DNA of 48,228 nucleotides. Origin: CAZOBJ01 sp964577825. GTDB taxonomy: Bacteria > Planctomycetota > SZUA-567 > JAFGNG01. This document shows, piece by piece, positions 1 through 8,634 of the stretch. The number at the start of each line of letters is the position of its first letter. Positions within the stretch are counted from its first letter, which is position 1. The stretch spans positions 1 through 48,228 of the forward strand of contig CAZOBJ010000013.1 of NCBI GenBank assembly GCA_964577825.1. The letters run 5' to 3'. The notes under the pieces are model-generated. The model saw only the letters and a program-made list of their open reading frames with translations, was not told where the DNA came from and made no database searches. Position numbers and translations under genes: made by a program.

Positions 1-720
1 AAGGCCGCGTACATCGCCCATCGGCCGCCCGGAACGTGCTTCGAGATCGGGGCCTACTGGGGCGACTGGCTCTACTATATGCAGGCTCGGGGCTGGACCG
101 TGCACGGCTGCGAGCCGAGTCCCCATCCGCGCAACGTGTTCGGCCTGCCCATCGTGCGCGGGCCGATCGAGGACGCCGGGCTCGCGCCCGGGTCCCTGGA
201 CGTGGTGGCCGCCTGGGCCGTGCTCGAACACCTGGCCGACCCCGTGTCCGTGTGCAGCCAGGTGGCCCGCGCCCTGCGCCCCGGCGGAGAGTTCGTCTTC
301 ACCGTGCCCAACTTCGACAGCCTCGCCGCGCGCTGGATGCGCCTCGACGACGTGCCCCGGCACGTGCAGTTCTTCACGCCCCGGTCCGTGCGCAGGCTCG
401 CGGACGCGGCAGGCCTGTCCGTGGAGCGGTTCTGGTTCGACGACCGGCTCTTCGCCATGAGCACGCGGGGCCTTGTCGAGTACACGCTGCGGCGCATGCT
501 CGGGTGGAACCTAACCGCCTACCGTCGCGAAAAGCGCAGCCGCGAAGAGCTGGAGCGCCGCGCGCGGCTCTCCGCGTGGCGGCGGCTCGCCGAGGCCGGG
601 TCGGGATGGGCGCCGGTGCGGCTTCTGGACCACGCGCTCGCGCCGCTTCTGGACCGGATCGCCATGTGGCGGGGCACGTACGGCACCATGACCGTGCGCC
701 TGCGCAAGCCCGCGGATTGA
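1..720 (+). CDS. Class I SAM-dependent methyltransferase, 5' end missing
   Basis: The reading frame is open from the first base to the TGA at 718-720, leaving 239 visible residues, so the start lies outside the window. The visible part opens with a Rossmann-type SAM site (FEIGAYWGDWL, then GCEPS at the end of strand 2). Next come the strand-4 motif AWAVLEHLADP and RPGGEFVFTVPN, all typical of Methyltransf_11/23 enzymes. The glycine-rich loop is GAYWG rather than the common GxGxG. It sits 16 bp before an asparagine-synthase-like gene and a glycosyltransferase, so a role in modifying a polysaccharide or its precursor is inferred. The substrate is not known. Confidence 0.85.
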   Translation, partial: KAAYIAHRPPGTCFEIGAYWGDWLYYMQARGWTVHGCEPSPHPRNVFGLPIVRGPIEDAGLAPGSLDVVAAWAVLEHLADPVSVCSQVARALRPGGEFVFTVPNFDSLAARWMRLDDVPRHVQFFTPRSVRRLADAAGLSVERFWFDDRLFAMSTRGLVEYTLRRMLGWNLTAYRREKRSREELERRARLSAWRRLAEAGSGWAPVRLLDHALAPLLDRIAMWRGTYGTMTVRLRKPAD

Positions 721-736
721 CCTGGGGAGCCCTACC

Positions 737-2656
737 GTGTGCGGAATCGCGGGCATCGTGGACTACTCCGGCCGCGCCGTGGACGCGGGGCTGTTGACCC
801 GCATGCGCGAGCGGCTTGCCCACCGCGGCCCGGACGACGCGGGCCTGCACGTGCACGGGCCCTGCGGCCTGGCCGCGCGGCGGCTGAAGGTCATCGACCT
901 CACCGACCGCGGCCGCATGCCCCTGGCCAACGAGACGGGCACGGTCCGCGTGGTGCACAACGGCGAGATCTACAACTTCCAGGACCTGCGCGCAGAGCTC
1001 ACGTCGCGCGGCCACCGGTTTCGCAGCGACACGGACACCGAGGTCCTTGTCCACGGCTGGGAAGAGTGGGGCCCGGATTGCGTGGACCGGCTCTCGGGCA
1101 TGTTCGCGTTCGCCATCTGGGACGCACGCACCGAAGACCTGTTCCTCGCCCGGGACCGCCTGGGCGTCAAGCCCCTGGTGTACCGCCTGGACGGGCCGCG
1201 GTTCTACTTCGCCTCCGAGTTGCCTGCCCTGTATGAGGCCGCCGCGCCCCGGCGCGAGGACATCGACCCCCAGGCCCTGGACGCGTACCTGGCCTTCGGG
1301 TACGTGCCCCCGGACCGGTGCCTGTTGCGGTCGGCCGGACGGCTCCCGCCCGGCCACACCCTGCGCCTGAGCCGCAAAGGCGTGCGCACGGACCGGTACT
1401 GGCGCGTGCGGTTCCGCCCCATGCACAGGCTGGGCCTGTCCGAGGCCCTGGACGAGACCGAGGCCCGGCTGCGCGCCGCGGTGCGCAGGCGGCTCGTGAG
1501 CGACGTGCCCCTGGGCACGTTCCTGAGCGGGGGCATCGATTCCGGGCTTGTGACCGCGCTCGCGGCGCAGGAGGCAGGCGGGCGGCTTCGCACTTTCTCG
1601 GTGGGGTTCCCCGGCGGGTGCGCCGAGGACGACGAGCGCCCGCTCGCCCGCCAAGTCGCCGCCCGGTACGGCACCGAGCACACCGAGCTCGCCGTGGGCC
1701 CGGAGGGCGAGCGCGACCTCTCGCAGATCCTGTACCGGTTCGGCGAGCCGTTCGCGGACCTGTCCGCGCTCGCGGTGCACGCGATCAGCCGCGCCGCGCG
1801 CGCCCACATCACCGTGGCCCTGTCCGGGGACGGGGGCGACGAGTCCTTCGGCGGATACGCCAACGTGCAGGCCGCGCACCTCGCCCAGCATGCGCGGCGG
1901 TGGTCCCCCGCCCTGTTGCGCCGGGCCGCGGCCCGGGTGCTCGGGTCCGGGGCCCTGTCACGGCGTTCGGCCACGGCGCGGCGCGCGGCCTCGTGGCTCG
2001 GCCAGTACGTGGACCGGTCCGTGCTCGACCACTACGACCTGCAGAACCATTGGCACCAGGCCCTGCGCGGCCGGCTGTACGCGCCCGCAATGCGCGAGCG
2101 CGTGGCCGGCAACGCGGCCCGCGCGCTCGTGGCCGGGTTGCAGGCGGACACGGACGACCTCCACGACGCCGAGCGCCACCTGTACACGGACCTGCACCTG
2201 CGCCTGCCGGGCGATTACCTGCCCAAAGTGGACATCGCCAGCAGCCTGGTGTCCATGGAGGTGCGGTCTCCGTTCCTGGACCCGCAGGTCGTGGAGTTCG
2301 CGGCCAGGCTGCCGCTGGGTGTCAAGCTGCGCTGGGGGCGGCAGAAGTACCTGTTGCGCCGCCTGGCCGCGCGGCACCTGCCCGCGGACCTCGTGCGCGC
2401 GCCCAAGCGCGGGTTCGGACCGGCGCTGGAGACCTGGCTTCGCACGGACTGGGCGCCCTTGGTGCGCGAATACGTGCGCGACGGCCTGGCCCGCCGGGAG
2501 GAGCTGTTCGACCGCGCGGTGATCGAACGCACCGTGGACGAGCACCTCTGTGGCCGGGCCAACCACCGCACGCGGCTGTGGACGCTCCTGTGCCTGGAGG
2601 TCTGGTGGCGGCTGTTCCTGGACCGTACGCTCACCCCTGGCGAGGGATTGCGATGA
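737..2656 (+). CDS. asnB: Asparagine synthase (glutamine-hydrolysing), AsnB type
   Basis: This 639-residue protein starts at GTG 737, which places the class II glutaminase nucleophile Cys directly after the initiator (MCGIAG); GGGG at 724-727 is a plausible ribosome site. The N-terminal Ntn glutaminase domain covers about residues 1-200. The synthetase domain has the ATP pyrophosphatase loop SGGIDS at 264-269 and LSGDGGDESFGGY near residue 360. The family transfers glutamine-derived ammonia to an acyl-adenylate, classically aspartate. In sugar clusters such proteins often amidate uronic acids or unknown acceptors. The stop overlaps the next start (ATGA), so it is co-translated with a GT4 glycosyltransferase, which favours a surface-polysaccharide role over bulk asparagine supply. 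Confidence 0.9.
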   Translation: MCGIAGIVDYSGRAVDAGLLTRMRERLAHRGPDDAGLHVHGPCGLAARRLKVIDLTDRGRMPLANETGTVRVVHNGEIYNFQDLRAELTSRGHRFRSDTDTEVLVHGWEEWGPDCVDRLSGMFAFAIWDARTEDLFLARDRLGVKPLVYRLDGPRFYFASELPALYEAAAPRREDIDPQALDAYLAFGYVPPDRCLLRSAGRLPPGHTLRLSRKGVRTDRYWRVRFRPMHRLGLSEALDETEARLRAAVRRRLVSDVPLGTFLSGGIDSGLVTALAAQEAGGRLRTFSVGFPGGCAEDDERPLARQVAARYGTEHTELAVGPEGERDLSQILYRFGEPFADLSALAVHAISRAARAHITVALSGDGGDESFGGYANVQAAHLAQHARRWSPALLRRAAARVLGSGALSRRSATARRAASWLGQYVDRSVLDHYDLQNHWHQALRGRLYAPAMRERVAGNAARALVAGLQADTDDLHDAERHLYTDLHLRLPGDYLPKVDIASSLVSMEVRSPFLDPQVVEFAARLPLGVKLRWGRQKYLLRRLAARHLPADLVRAPKRGFGPALETWLRTDWAPLVREYVRDGLARREELFDRAVIERTVDEHLCGRANHRTRLWTLLCLEVWWRLFLDRTLTPGEGLR

Positions 2657-3834
2657 CCGCGCATTCGGCGGAGCCCCTGCGCGTGCTGATGGTGCCCAGC
2701 ACCTATCCGACGCCCCAGCGGCCCGGCGCGGGCGCGTTCGTGCGCGCATTCGCCGCCGCGCTGGATCGCGCGGGCGCCAGCGTACAGGTCATTGCCCCGC
2801 ACCCCCTGGGCCGAGGCCCGGCGCCGACGGATCCCGGCGACCCGGTGCCGACCCTGCGGCCCCGGTACCCATCCTTCAGCGCGCGGCGCCTGGGTCCGGT
2901 TCGCACCTTCGCGTGGACGGTGCGCGCGTTTTGCCGCGCCACGGTGCGGGCCCTGCCGAGGCTGGAGAGCGCGCCGGAGGTCGTGTACGGCCACTTCCTG
3001 TATCCGGGCGGCGCGGCGGCGCTCGCCGCCTCCGAGGCGCTGGGCGTTCCCGCCGTGGCCGCGCTGGGCGAAGGCCGGCCCCAGCGCCACGAGGAAGAGC
3101 TCGGCGCCCAGCGTGTGGCGGCCACGGCCCGGGGGCTCGCCGGGCTCCTGTGCGTGAACGCCTGGAACCGAGACTACTGCGTCGAGCGCCTGAGCGTCGA
3201 CCCCCGGCGGACGCTGGTGCGCGCGAACGCGGCGGACACCGCGTTCTTCTATCCACGCGACCGCACCGAGGCGCGCGCCCGGCTGGGCCTGCCCGCCGAC
3301 CGGCTGCTCGTGGCCTTTACCGGGCATTTCGACGAGAACAAGGGGCCCCTGCGCCTGCTCGCCGCACTGGAGCGCGTGCCCGGCATGGCCGGGCTCTTCC
3401 TGGGCAAGGGCCCAGCGCACCCGTCAGGCGACCGCGTCGCCTTCGCGGGCGAGGTGCCCCACGACCAGGTGCCCGCGTACCTGTCGGCCGGGGACCTTTT
3501 CTCTCTGCCCGTGCGCACGGAGGCGAGCTCCAACTCCCTGGCCGAGGCCCTGGCCTGCGGCCTGCCCGCGGTCGTGAGCGACCTGCCCGGCCTGCGCGCC
3601 ATGGCCGACGCGTCCTGTGCGCGGTTTGTGGACCCCGACGACCCACAGGCCCTGGCCGAGGCCCTGCGCGCGCTGGCCCAGGACCCTGGCTTGCGCCAGC
3701 GCATGGGCCGGGCGGCGCTCGCGCGCGCGCGGGCCTATGACCTCGACCGACGCGCCAGGGACGTACTCGCGTGGCTCACGAAACTCGCGCGGGGCGAGAA
3801 ACCCTTGCCAATGGACTCGCGGCCTGCACAATAG
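2653..3834 (+). CDS. Glycosyltransferase family 4
   Basis: This 393-residue protein starts at ATG 2653, overlapping the asnB stop by four bases. It has the GT-B layout: an N-terminal acceptor domain (PSTYPTPQRPGAGAFVRAFA) and a C-terminal nucleotide-sugar domain. The C-terminal domain includes FTGHFDENKGP and the EX7E motif (E290 and E298 in EASSNSLAE), followed by ALACGLPAVVSD. The family makes retaining transfers from NDP-sugars. Translational coupling to the amidotransferase and proximity to a methyltransferase suggest exopolysaccharide or O-antigen assembly on the cytoplasmic face of the membrane. Donor and acceptor sugars cannot be read from the sequence. Confidence 0.9.
   Translation: MTAHSAEPLRVLMVPSTYPTPQRPGAGAFVRAFAAALDRAGASVQVIAPHPLGRGPAPTDPGDPVPTLRPRYPSFSARRLGPVRTFAWTVRAFCRATVRALPRLESAPEVVYGHFLYPGGAAALAASEALGVPAVAALGEGRPQRHEEELGAQRVAATARGLAGLLCVNAWNRDYCVERLSVDPRRTLVRANAADTAFFYPRDRTEARARLGLPADRLLVAFTGHFDENKGPLRLLAALERVPGMAGLFLGKGPAHPSGDRVAFAGEVPHDQVPAYLSAGDLFSLPVRTEASSNSLAEALACGLPAVVSDLPGLRAMADASCARFVDPDDPQALAEALRALAQDPGLRQRMGRAALARARAYDLDRRARDVLAWLTKLARGEKPLPMDSRPAQ
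3805..3832 (+). promoter_or_regulatory. Candidate sigma-70 promoter for the GNAT-CNB gene
   Basis: TTGCCA (3805-3810), a 16-bp spacer and CACAAT (3827-3832) lie at the 3' end of the GT4 gene, 24 bp before the next ATG. The hexamers match the consensus at 5/6 and 4/6. This would let the fusion gene be expressed apart from the polysaccharide genes. It is a pattern match only. Confidence 0.3.
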
Positions 3835-3855
3835 TCCCCCTGTCGGCAGGGAGGC

Positions 3856-5427
3856 ATGACCGTGACCGCGAACGTGCGCGAGGCCCTCGAGTCGGACGTC
3901 GAGGAGGTGCGCAACCTCTTCGCCAACGTGTACGGCGAGGACTACCCCTTCCAGGACTTCTACGACACCGACTGGCTCAAGAAGAGTGTATTCGACGACG
4001 ACACCCTGTTCCTCGTGGCCGAGAACGACGGGCGCATCGTGGCCACCGGGTCGGTGATGCTCGCGGCCGGCGGCATGGCGGACCTGATCGGCGAGCTCGG
4101 GCGGCTCGTGGCCGCGCCCACCAAGCGCGCCCGCGGCGCGGCCCAGGCGATCGCGGACGAGCTCGTCTCCCGCGTGCGCCAGAAGGTGCAGTTCGCCTTC
4201 GCCGAGGTGCGCACCGTGCACAAGGGCAGCCAGCGCCTCGCGCGCGACGCGTCCTGGACCGCCGCGGGCTACGAGCCCATGAAATACCAGTTCGGCAGGC
4301 GCGAGAGCGTGGTTTTCTACGCCTCGCTCTTCGGCCCGGCGCGCCAGCTACGGCGCAACAATCCGCACCTCATCCCGGAGGCCGCGCGCCTGGCGCAGAC
4401 CGTGCTCAAGAACATGGACCTGCCCGTGGACGCGGTGGTGGTGGACGAACCGGACGGGTACCCGACCGCGCCCTGCTGCACGGTCGAGCGCCTGACCGAA
4501 GAGGGCGTCACGCCGCTCTTGCGCATCGAGCGGGGACGGATCACCCACCGCGAGGTGTTCGGCCACTTCAGTCTGGCTTACGGGTTCTTCCGCATCACGG
4601 CCCAGCACAGCCATTATCTGGTGGCGCGCGAAGGTGACGCGGTGCTCGGCGCCATCGGATTCACGCACGACCCCATCGACCGCAAGGTGCGCGTACTCGA
4701 GCTCATCGAGTTCGACGACGCGGTCAAGGGGTACCTCCTCGCCGAGGTGGACCGCCTGGCGCGCGAGGAGTTCGGCGCCGCGTATCAGGAGGTGGACGTG
4801 TCCGCCTACAGCCCGAAGATCCAGCGCGCCCTGGAGCGCCTGGGGTTCGTCCCCGTGGCCTACTGTCCGTCCATGGTCTTCCAGAACGTGGAGCGGTTGG
4901 ACGTGTTGCGCATGGCGAAGCTGAGCCTCCCCTACGACCCGGGCCGCATGCGCCTGCTCGACGACGGCGCCCGCATCCGCGACATCGTGGAGCAGGGGAT
5001 GGAGGACCACACCGTGGGCATGCAGATCAGCGCCGCGGTGCGCGACACCGAGCTTTTCGAGGGCCTGCCCGACGGCGAGCTCTATCACCTGGCCACGATC
5101 GCCCAGCTGCGCGATTACCCACCGGGCACGCGCCTCATCCGCGAGGGCGAGACGCCCGACCGGCTCTACATCCTGCTCGATGGCGAGGCCGAGGCGCGCA
5201 AGGGCGACGCGTCCCTCGCCGTGCTGCACAGCGGGGTGCTCTTCGGTGAAATGGCGCTCGTGGAGAAGACCCGCCGCAGCGCGGACGTGGTCCTCACGCA
5301 GTCCGCGCGCGTGATCGAGGTGCCGCTTCCGCCCCTCCAGCGCCTCATGGAGGCGCGCCCGCGGCTCGGCTACGTGGTGGCCACGAACCTGGCCCGCAGC
5401 CTGAGCCGCAAGCTGCGCGGCGCGTGA
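3856..5427 (+). CDS. Double GNAT acetyltransferase fused to a C-terminal cyclic-nucleotide-binding domain
   Basis: This 523-residue protein starts at ATG 3856 behind GGGAGG. Residues 1-170 look like a GNAT fold with the acetyl-CoA loop RARGAA at 91-96. Residues 200-375 look like a second, degenerate GNAT module (HYLVAREGDAVLGAIGF, then EVDVSAYSPKIQRALERLGF). Residues 391-510 are a CNB domain with a phosphate-binding cassette, FGEMALVEKTRRSA, in which Gly464, Glu465 and Arg473/474 are kept. These are the residues that hold the cyclic nucleotide phosphate and ribose in the CRP/PKA family. Mycobacterial Pat, a cAMP-controlled lysine acetyltransferase, has the reverse order (CNB then GNAT). Cyclic-nucleotide-gated protein acetylation is an inference. 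The first GNAT could instead act on small molecules. Confidence 0.8.
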   Translation: MTVTANVREALESDVEEVRNLFANVYGEDYPFQDFYDTDWLKKSVFDDDTLFLVAENDGRIVATGSVMLAAGGMADLIGELGRLVAAPTKRARGAAQAIADELVSRVRQKVQFAFAEVRTVHKGSQRLARDASWTAAGYEPMKYQFGRRESVVFYASLFGPARQLRRNNPHLIPEAARLAQTVLKNMDLPVDAVVVDEPDGYPTAPCCTVERLTEEGVTPLLRIERGRITHREVFGHFSLAYGFFRITAQHSHYLVAREGDAVLGAIGFTHDPIDRKVRVLELIEFDDAVKGYLLAEVDRLAREEFGAAYQEVDVSAYSPKIQRALERLGFVPVAYCPSMVFQNVERLDVLRMAKLSLPYDPGRMRLLDDGARIRDIVEQGMEDHTVGMQISAAVRDTELFEGLPDGELYHLATIAQLRDYPPGTRLIREGETPDRLYILLDGEAEARKGDASLAVLHSGVLFGEMALVEKTRRSADVVLTQSARVIEVPLPPLQRLMEARPRLGYVVATNLARSLSRKLRGA

Positions 5428-5713
5428 CGCCCCTCGCAACGCCCAGCGCGGCCACGGCCCCGCGCAGCTCGGCAAGCCCCTGGGGCGGCAGGCAACCCCG
5501 CTCGGCCGCATGGGTCGCAAGGCATGCCCCACGGGCTCGGGCACGGGGGCTGGCCGCAGCCGAGGCGGCGCACAGTCCGGCCCTCGGCGTACAGCACGCG
5601 GCACCGCTCGTTGACCGCGAGCCTGGCGATGCGTTAGACGGGTGGGAAGCCCTGCGGTACGGGATCGGCCCAACCGCCAGACGGATGCGCGATGCCTATG
5701 CGGGGCGCGCCTC
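5428..5713. other. Convergent intergenic region, no clear gene
   Basis: These 286 bp lie between two convergent genes. There is no T-rich terminator. A minus-strand frame beginning near 5597 encodes a cysteine-rich stretch (GCGQPPCPSPWGMPCDPCG). It has no ribosome site and runs into the end of the GNAT-CNB gene, so it is more likely chance or a decayed remnant. Confidence 0.5.
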
Positions 5714-7096
5714 TCACCGGCGTCCGCGGGCCACGTCCGGCTCGCGCGGCCTGCGGAACAGGGGGTTCTCCAGGATGTTCTGGTGCACGGTCACGCCCAT
5801 GGACCGAGAGGCCTCCACCGACTTCTGGTCGATGTCCCCGGTAGACCAGAACTCGATGCGCTCTGCGCCCGCCTCGCGCGCGGCCTGAATGCTCAGCTTG
5901 AGGCTCGTAATCACGTCGCTCCAGAACCGCACCGTGTCGATGGAGATGACCAGGCACAGGGTGCCGTCCCGGCTGCGCGCGCCCAGAGTGTTGCGAACAG
6001 GCACGAACTGCGCCATGGGCTTGGCTCGCTTGTGCAAGAGCGACAGGAGCTCCACCTGGGTGCTTACGATCCCCGCCTTCTCCGGCGAGCTCACCGCGCC
6101 GAGGAACTCGACCGCTCGCTCGACCCCGTCAACCTCGCGCAGGTCCAGGAGATACCGGTACAGGTACGCCTGCTCGCGGGGCGAGTAGTTCGGGTTGTCC
6201 AGCAGCTTGGTGAGCGGCGCCTTCTCGGGGCCGTACTCCAGGCCGAATTGCCTCTCGTACCGGATGGCGAGTTCGCGACGAAGCTCGAAGGGGCCCTTGT
6301 CTCGGATGAGCTCCTCGGTGGACTGGTCGTGGCCCATCGGGGTGAGCGACAGGGTGAACACCGACCCGCCCGGCAGGGCGAAGATCGTGGCCCCCACGGG
6401 CAGCTTGCCCGCCAGGCGGCTGCGCGCGACCGAGTTGAGCAGCTCCTGCACGTTCGGATTGTACGTGTACACGTCCAGGCCGAGCTCATAGGCCAGCAGG
6501 CGCCGCTCTCCGCCGGCCGGCCCGCGCCCGAGCAGCGACCGGTCCGTGCCGTCGCTGGCCAGCACCGGCTTGTCCTCGCGGAAGGGACTGGCCAGCAGCC
6601 GCCCGAATCGGCCCAGCCCGTGGCCCACCTTCTTGATCGCCACGCCGGGGTGGCGCACGACGTTGACCGCACCCTTGCCCACGTTCTTGACCGACTCGCC
6701 CACGCCCGCGGCGAAGTGGCTGCCGTGCTCCTCCTTGCGGAAGTGCTCCAGAACGTCGATCTCGTGGCACAGCTTGATGAGGTTGCGCACGGACACGACC
6801 TGGTAGGTGCCGTGCGGGCAGTGCACGGTGAAGGTGTAGAAGTACCCGTCCACGATCACATGGTCGTCGATGGTGTAGTTCTCACTGCGGGGGATGACGA
6901 TTGTCTGCAGGATGGGGATGTCGTCTCGATGCACCGTGCGATACGGCACGTCGGGGCCGCTTCCGATCACCGGCTCCCTGGGGCCGGGGGCACTGCCCTC
7001 GGCGCCTACAGCCAGTCCCGCGCACAGCATGGCCACAGCACACAGCGCCGGCAGCCTTGCGAATCGACCTGCCTTCCCTCGGGTGGGCCACTTCAT
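5714..7096 (-). CDS. Secreted protein of unknown function
   Basis: The 460-residue product starts at ATG 7096 behind GGAGGAGGG. It begins with a basic stretch and a hydrophobic core (LPALCAVAMLCAGLAVGA) ending in a likely signal-peptidase site near residue 32. Around residues 130-175 is an amphipathic Gly/Val/Lys-rich segment (GVGESVKNVGKGAVNVV and VGHGLGRFG) that recalls membrane-associating helices. A C-terminal region near 355-400 has a beta-alpha pattern (LCLVISIDTVRFWSDV). No catalytic motif or known family was recognised. It appears monocistronic, with its own promoter at 7136-7164. Export to the periplasm or outer surface is the only supported statement about its role. Confidence 0.75.
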   Translation of the reverse strand: MKWPTRGKAGRFARLPALCAVAMLCAGLAVGAEGSAPGPREPVIGSGPDVPYRTVHRDDIPILQTIVIPRSENYTIDDHVIVDGYFYTFTVHCPHGTYQVVSVRNLIKLCHEIDVLEHFRKEEHGSHFAAGVGESVKNVGKGAVNVVRHPGVAIKKVGHGLGRFGRLLASPFREDKPVLASDGTDRSLLGRGPAGGERRLLAYELGLDVYTYNPNVQELLNSVARSRLAGKLPVGATIFALPGGSVFTLSLTPMGHDQSTEELIRDKGPFELRRELAIRYERQFGLEYGPEKAPLTKLLDNPNYSPREQAYLYRYLLDLREVDGVERAVEFLGAVSSPEKAGIVSTQVELLSLLHKRAKPMAQFVPVRNTLGARSRDGTLCLVISIDTVRFWSDVITSLKLSIQAAREAGAERIEFWSTGDIDQKSVEASRSMGVTVHQNILENPLFRRPREPDVARGRR

Positions 7097-7135
7097 GCTC
7101 AGCCCTCCTCCAAATTGTGGACCCTTCCGCCGCTC

Positions 7136-7164
7136 AGCATAAGCCGCCGGCCTCCGGAATGCAA
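7136..7164 (-). promoter_or_regulatory. Candidate promoter for the secreted protein gene
   Basis: On the minus strand, TTGCAT (7164-7159), a 17-bp spacer and TATGCT (7141-7136) lie about 40 bp before the start codon at 7096. The spacing is optimal and the hexamers are moderate. Confidence 0.45.
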
Positions 7165-7245
7165 GGCGCCACCTCCCTCCGAATGCGCCCGGAAGACCTT
7201 CTCACGCAGGCACCGCCCTCGCCGGGTCGTGGGGCCCTTGCGCGC

Positions 7246-8469
7246 TCATGCGTCCTTCTTCTGTGCGGAGCGTTCGGATCCCTCAGAGGCGCGCAGTGTG
7301 GAGCCGCGCACCATCGCGCCGCGACCGTACCGGGCGCGGATGCGATCGGCGAGTCCTTCGAGCACTTCTTCCCGGGCGCGCGCCCCGTCTGCGAACAGGC
7401 TGCGCTGCTCGCCGCCGCCGCACTCCAGGTCCATGACCCCGACGCCCACCAGCCGCACCGGCCGGGCCCCGGCCTCGGTGCGCCGATGCAAAAGGTCCAG
7501 GGCGGCGCGCGTGATCTCGCGCCCCAGGTCCGTGGGCGGAGAGACCTTGCGGCGCCGCGTCACGGTCTGGAAGTCCTGGTAGCGCAGCTTCACGAAGACC
7601 ACCCCGCCCGCGAGCCCGGCCGCGCGCAGTCGGCCGGCGACCCGGTCGGCCAGCTCGGTCACGACCGGCACGAGGGCATCCACGTCGCAGACGTCCCTGG
7701 CAAACGTGGTCTCGTGACTCACGCTCTTGGTCTCTCGGTCCAGGGTCACCGCGCGGGGGTCCTGGCCGCAGGCGAGCGCGTGCAGGTGCTCGCCCGCCTG
7801 CCCGAACCGTCGCGCCAGGGCCTCTCGGGGCCAGGCGCGCAGGTCCGCGATCGTGCGAATGCCCACCGCGGCCAGGGCCTCGAGCGTGTGCCCGCCCACG
7901 CCCCACAGCCGGCTGACCGGCAGCGGCCCCAGACGCGCGGCCACTTGGTCGGGCGGGATGACCACTAGGCCGTCTGGCTTGTCCAGGTCGCTGGCGAGTT
8001 TGGCCACGAACTTGCTCGGCGCCGCACCCACCGAGGCGACGAGCCCGGTGGCCTCGCGCACCGCGCGCTTTACGCTGCGCGCGATCCGGGCGGGCGGGCC
8101 GAACAGGCGCTGGCTGCCCGTGACGTCCAGGAAGGCCTCGTCTACGCTCACCGGCTCCACCAGAGGCGTGAACCGGTGCAGCACCTCGCGCACCGCGCGC
8201 GAGACCTCCGCGTAGCGCTCGCCGCGCGGGCGCAGGAACACCCCCTGCGGACACAGCCGCTTCGCGCGCGCGGTGGGCATGGCCGAATGCACGCCATACA
8301 CGCGCGCCTCGTAGCTCGCCGCGGACACGACGCCGCGCTCCTCGGCTCGGCCGGCCACGATCACCGGCTTGCCGCGCAGCGCGGGGGCGTCCTGGACCTC
8401 CACGCTCGCGAAGAAGGCGTCCATGTCCACGTGCAGGATGGCTCGCGGCCAGAAGCGATTCTCGTCCAC
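7246..8469 (-). CDS. dinB: DNA polymerase IV (Y-family translesion polymerase)
   Basis: This 407-residue protein is taken from GTG 8469, which has GGGGGAT just upstream and puts the first catalytic motif near the N terminus as in the family. An upstream in-frame ATG at 8571 would add 34 residues with no polymerase similarity. The Y-family metal ligands are present: Asp15 in HVDMDAFFASVE, and Asp110 and Glu111 in SVDEAFLDVT. The helix-hairpin-helix thumb (VSRLWGVGGHTLEALAAVGI) and the little-finger region (ETKSVSHETTFARDV) follow. It copies damaged templates at low fidelity. The tail carries QRSLFAD, which resembles a beta-clamp-binding peptide (QxxLF). No LexA box was recognised in the promoter. 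Confidence 0.95.
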   Translation of the reverse strand: MDENRFWPRAILHVDMDAFFASVEVQDAPALRGKPVIVAGRAEERGVVSAASYEARVYGVHSAMPTARAKRLCPQGVFLRPRGERYAEVSRAVREVLHRFTPLVEPVSVDEAFLDVTGSQRLFGPPARIARSVKRAVREATGLVASVGAAPSKFVAKLASDLDKPDGLVVIPPDQVAARLGPLPVSRLWGVGGHTLEALAAVGIRTIADLRAWPREALARRFGQAGEHLHALACGQDPRAVTLDRETKSVSHETTFARDVCDVDALVPVVTELADRVAGRLRAAGLAGGVVFVKLRYQDFQTVTRRRKVSPPTDLGREITRAALDLLHRRTEAGARPVRLVGVGVMDLECGGGEQRSLFADGARAREEVLEGLADRIRARYGRGAMVRGSTLRASEGSERSAQKKDA

Positions 8470-8498
8470 AGTATCCCCCAAACCGACGTTTCCCACGC

Positions 8499-8527
8499 AG
8501 TTTACCACCGCGTCCCGGCATAGACAA
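8499..8527 (-). promoter_or_regulatory. Candidate dinB promoter
   Basis: TTGTCT (8527-8522), 17 bp and TAAACT (8504-8499) on the minus strand, 30 bp before GTG 8469. This placement supports the short dinB start, because the long form would begin upstream of the promoter. Confidence 0.5.
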
Positions 8528-8553
8528 CGCCCGGATTGGCGCTCTCGCGCCAC

Positions 8554-8582
8554 TTTACACGCATGCGGCAATCTGGTATAAG
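8554..8582 (+). promoter_or_regulatory. Candidate promoter of the sulfatase pair
   Basis: TTTACA (8554-8559), a 17-bp spacer and TATAAG (8577-8582), 53 bp before the first sulfatase ATG. It is divergent from the dinB promoter, with the two -35 boxes about 26 bp apart. Confidence 0.55.
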
Positions 8583-8634
8583 CCCGGCCTCAGGATCGAC
8601 GATGGGGTCCAGGCCCGATGGGAGGAGACCGCGC

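Noticed and set aside
374..1891. A 505-codon minus-strand frame antisense to the asparagine synthase gene
   Set aside because: Same artefact class. The sense frame has the N-terminal Cys and SGGIDS.
5370..5597. Minus-strand cysteine-rich 75-codon frame (CGQPPC and MPCDPCG)
   Set aside because: No ribosome site, it overlaps the end of the GNAT-CNB gene, and the downstream half is low-complexity. It may be a remnant, but not enough to call.
8470..8634. SOS/LexA box before dinB
   Set aside because: No CTGT-N8-ACAG or GAAC-N4-GTTC pattern was found in the dinB promoter region.
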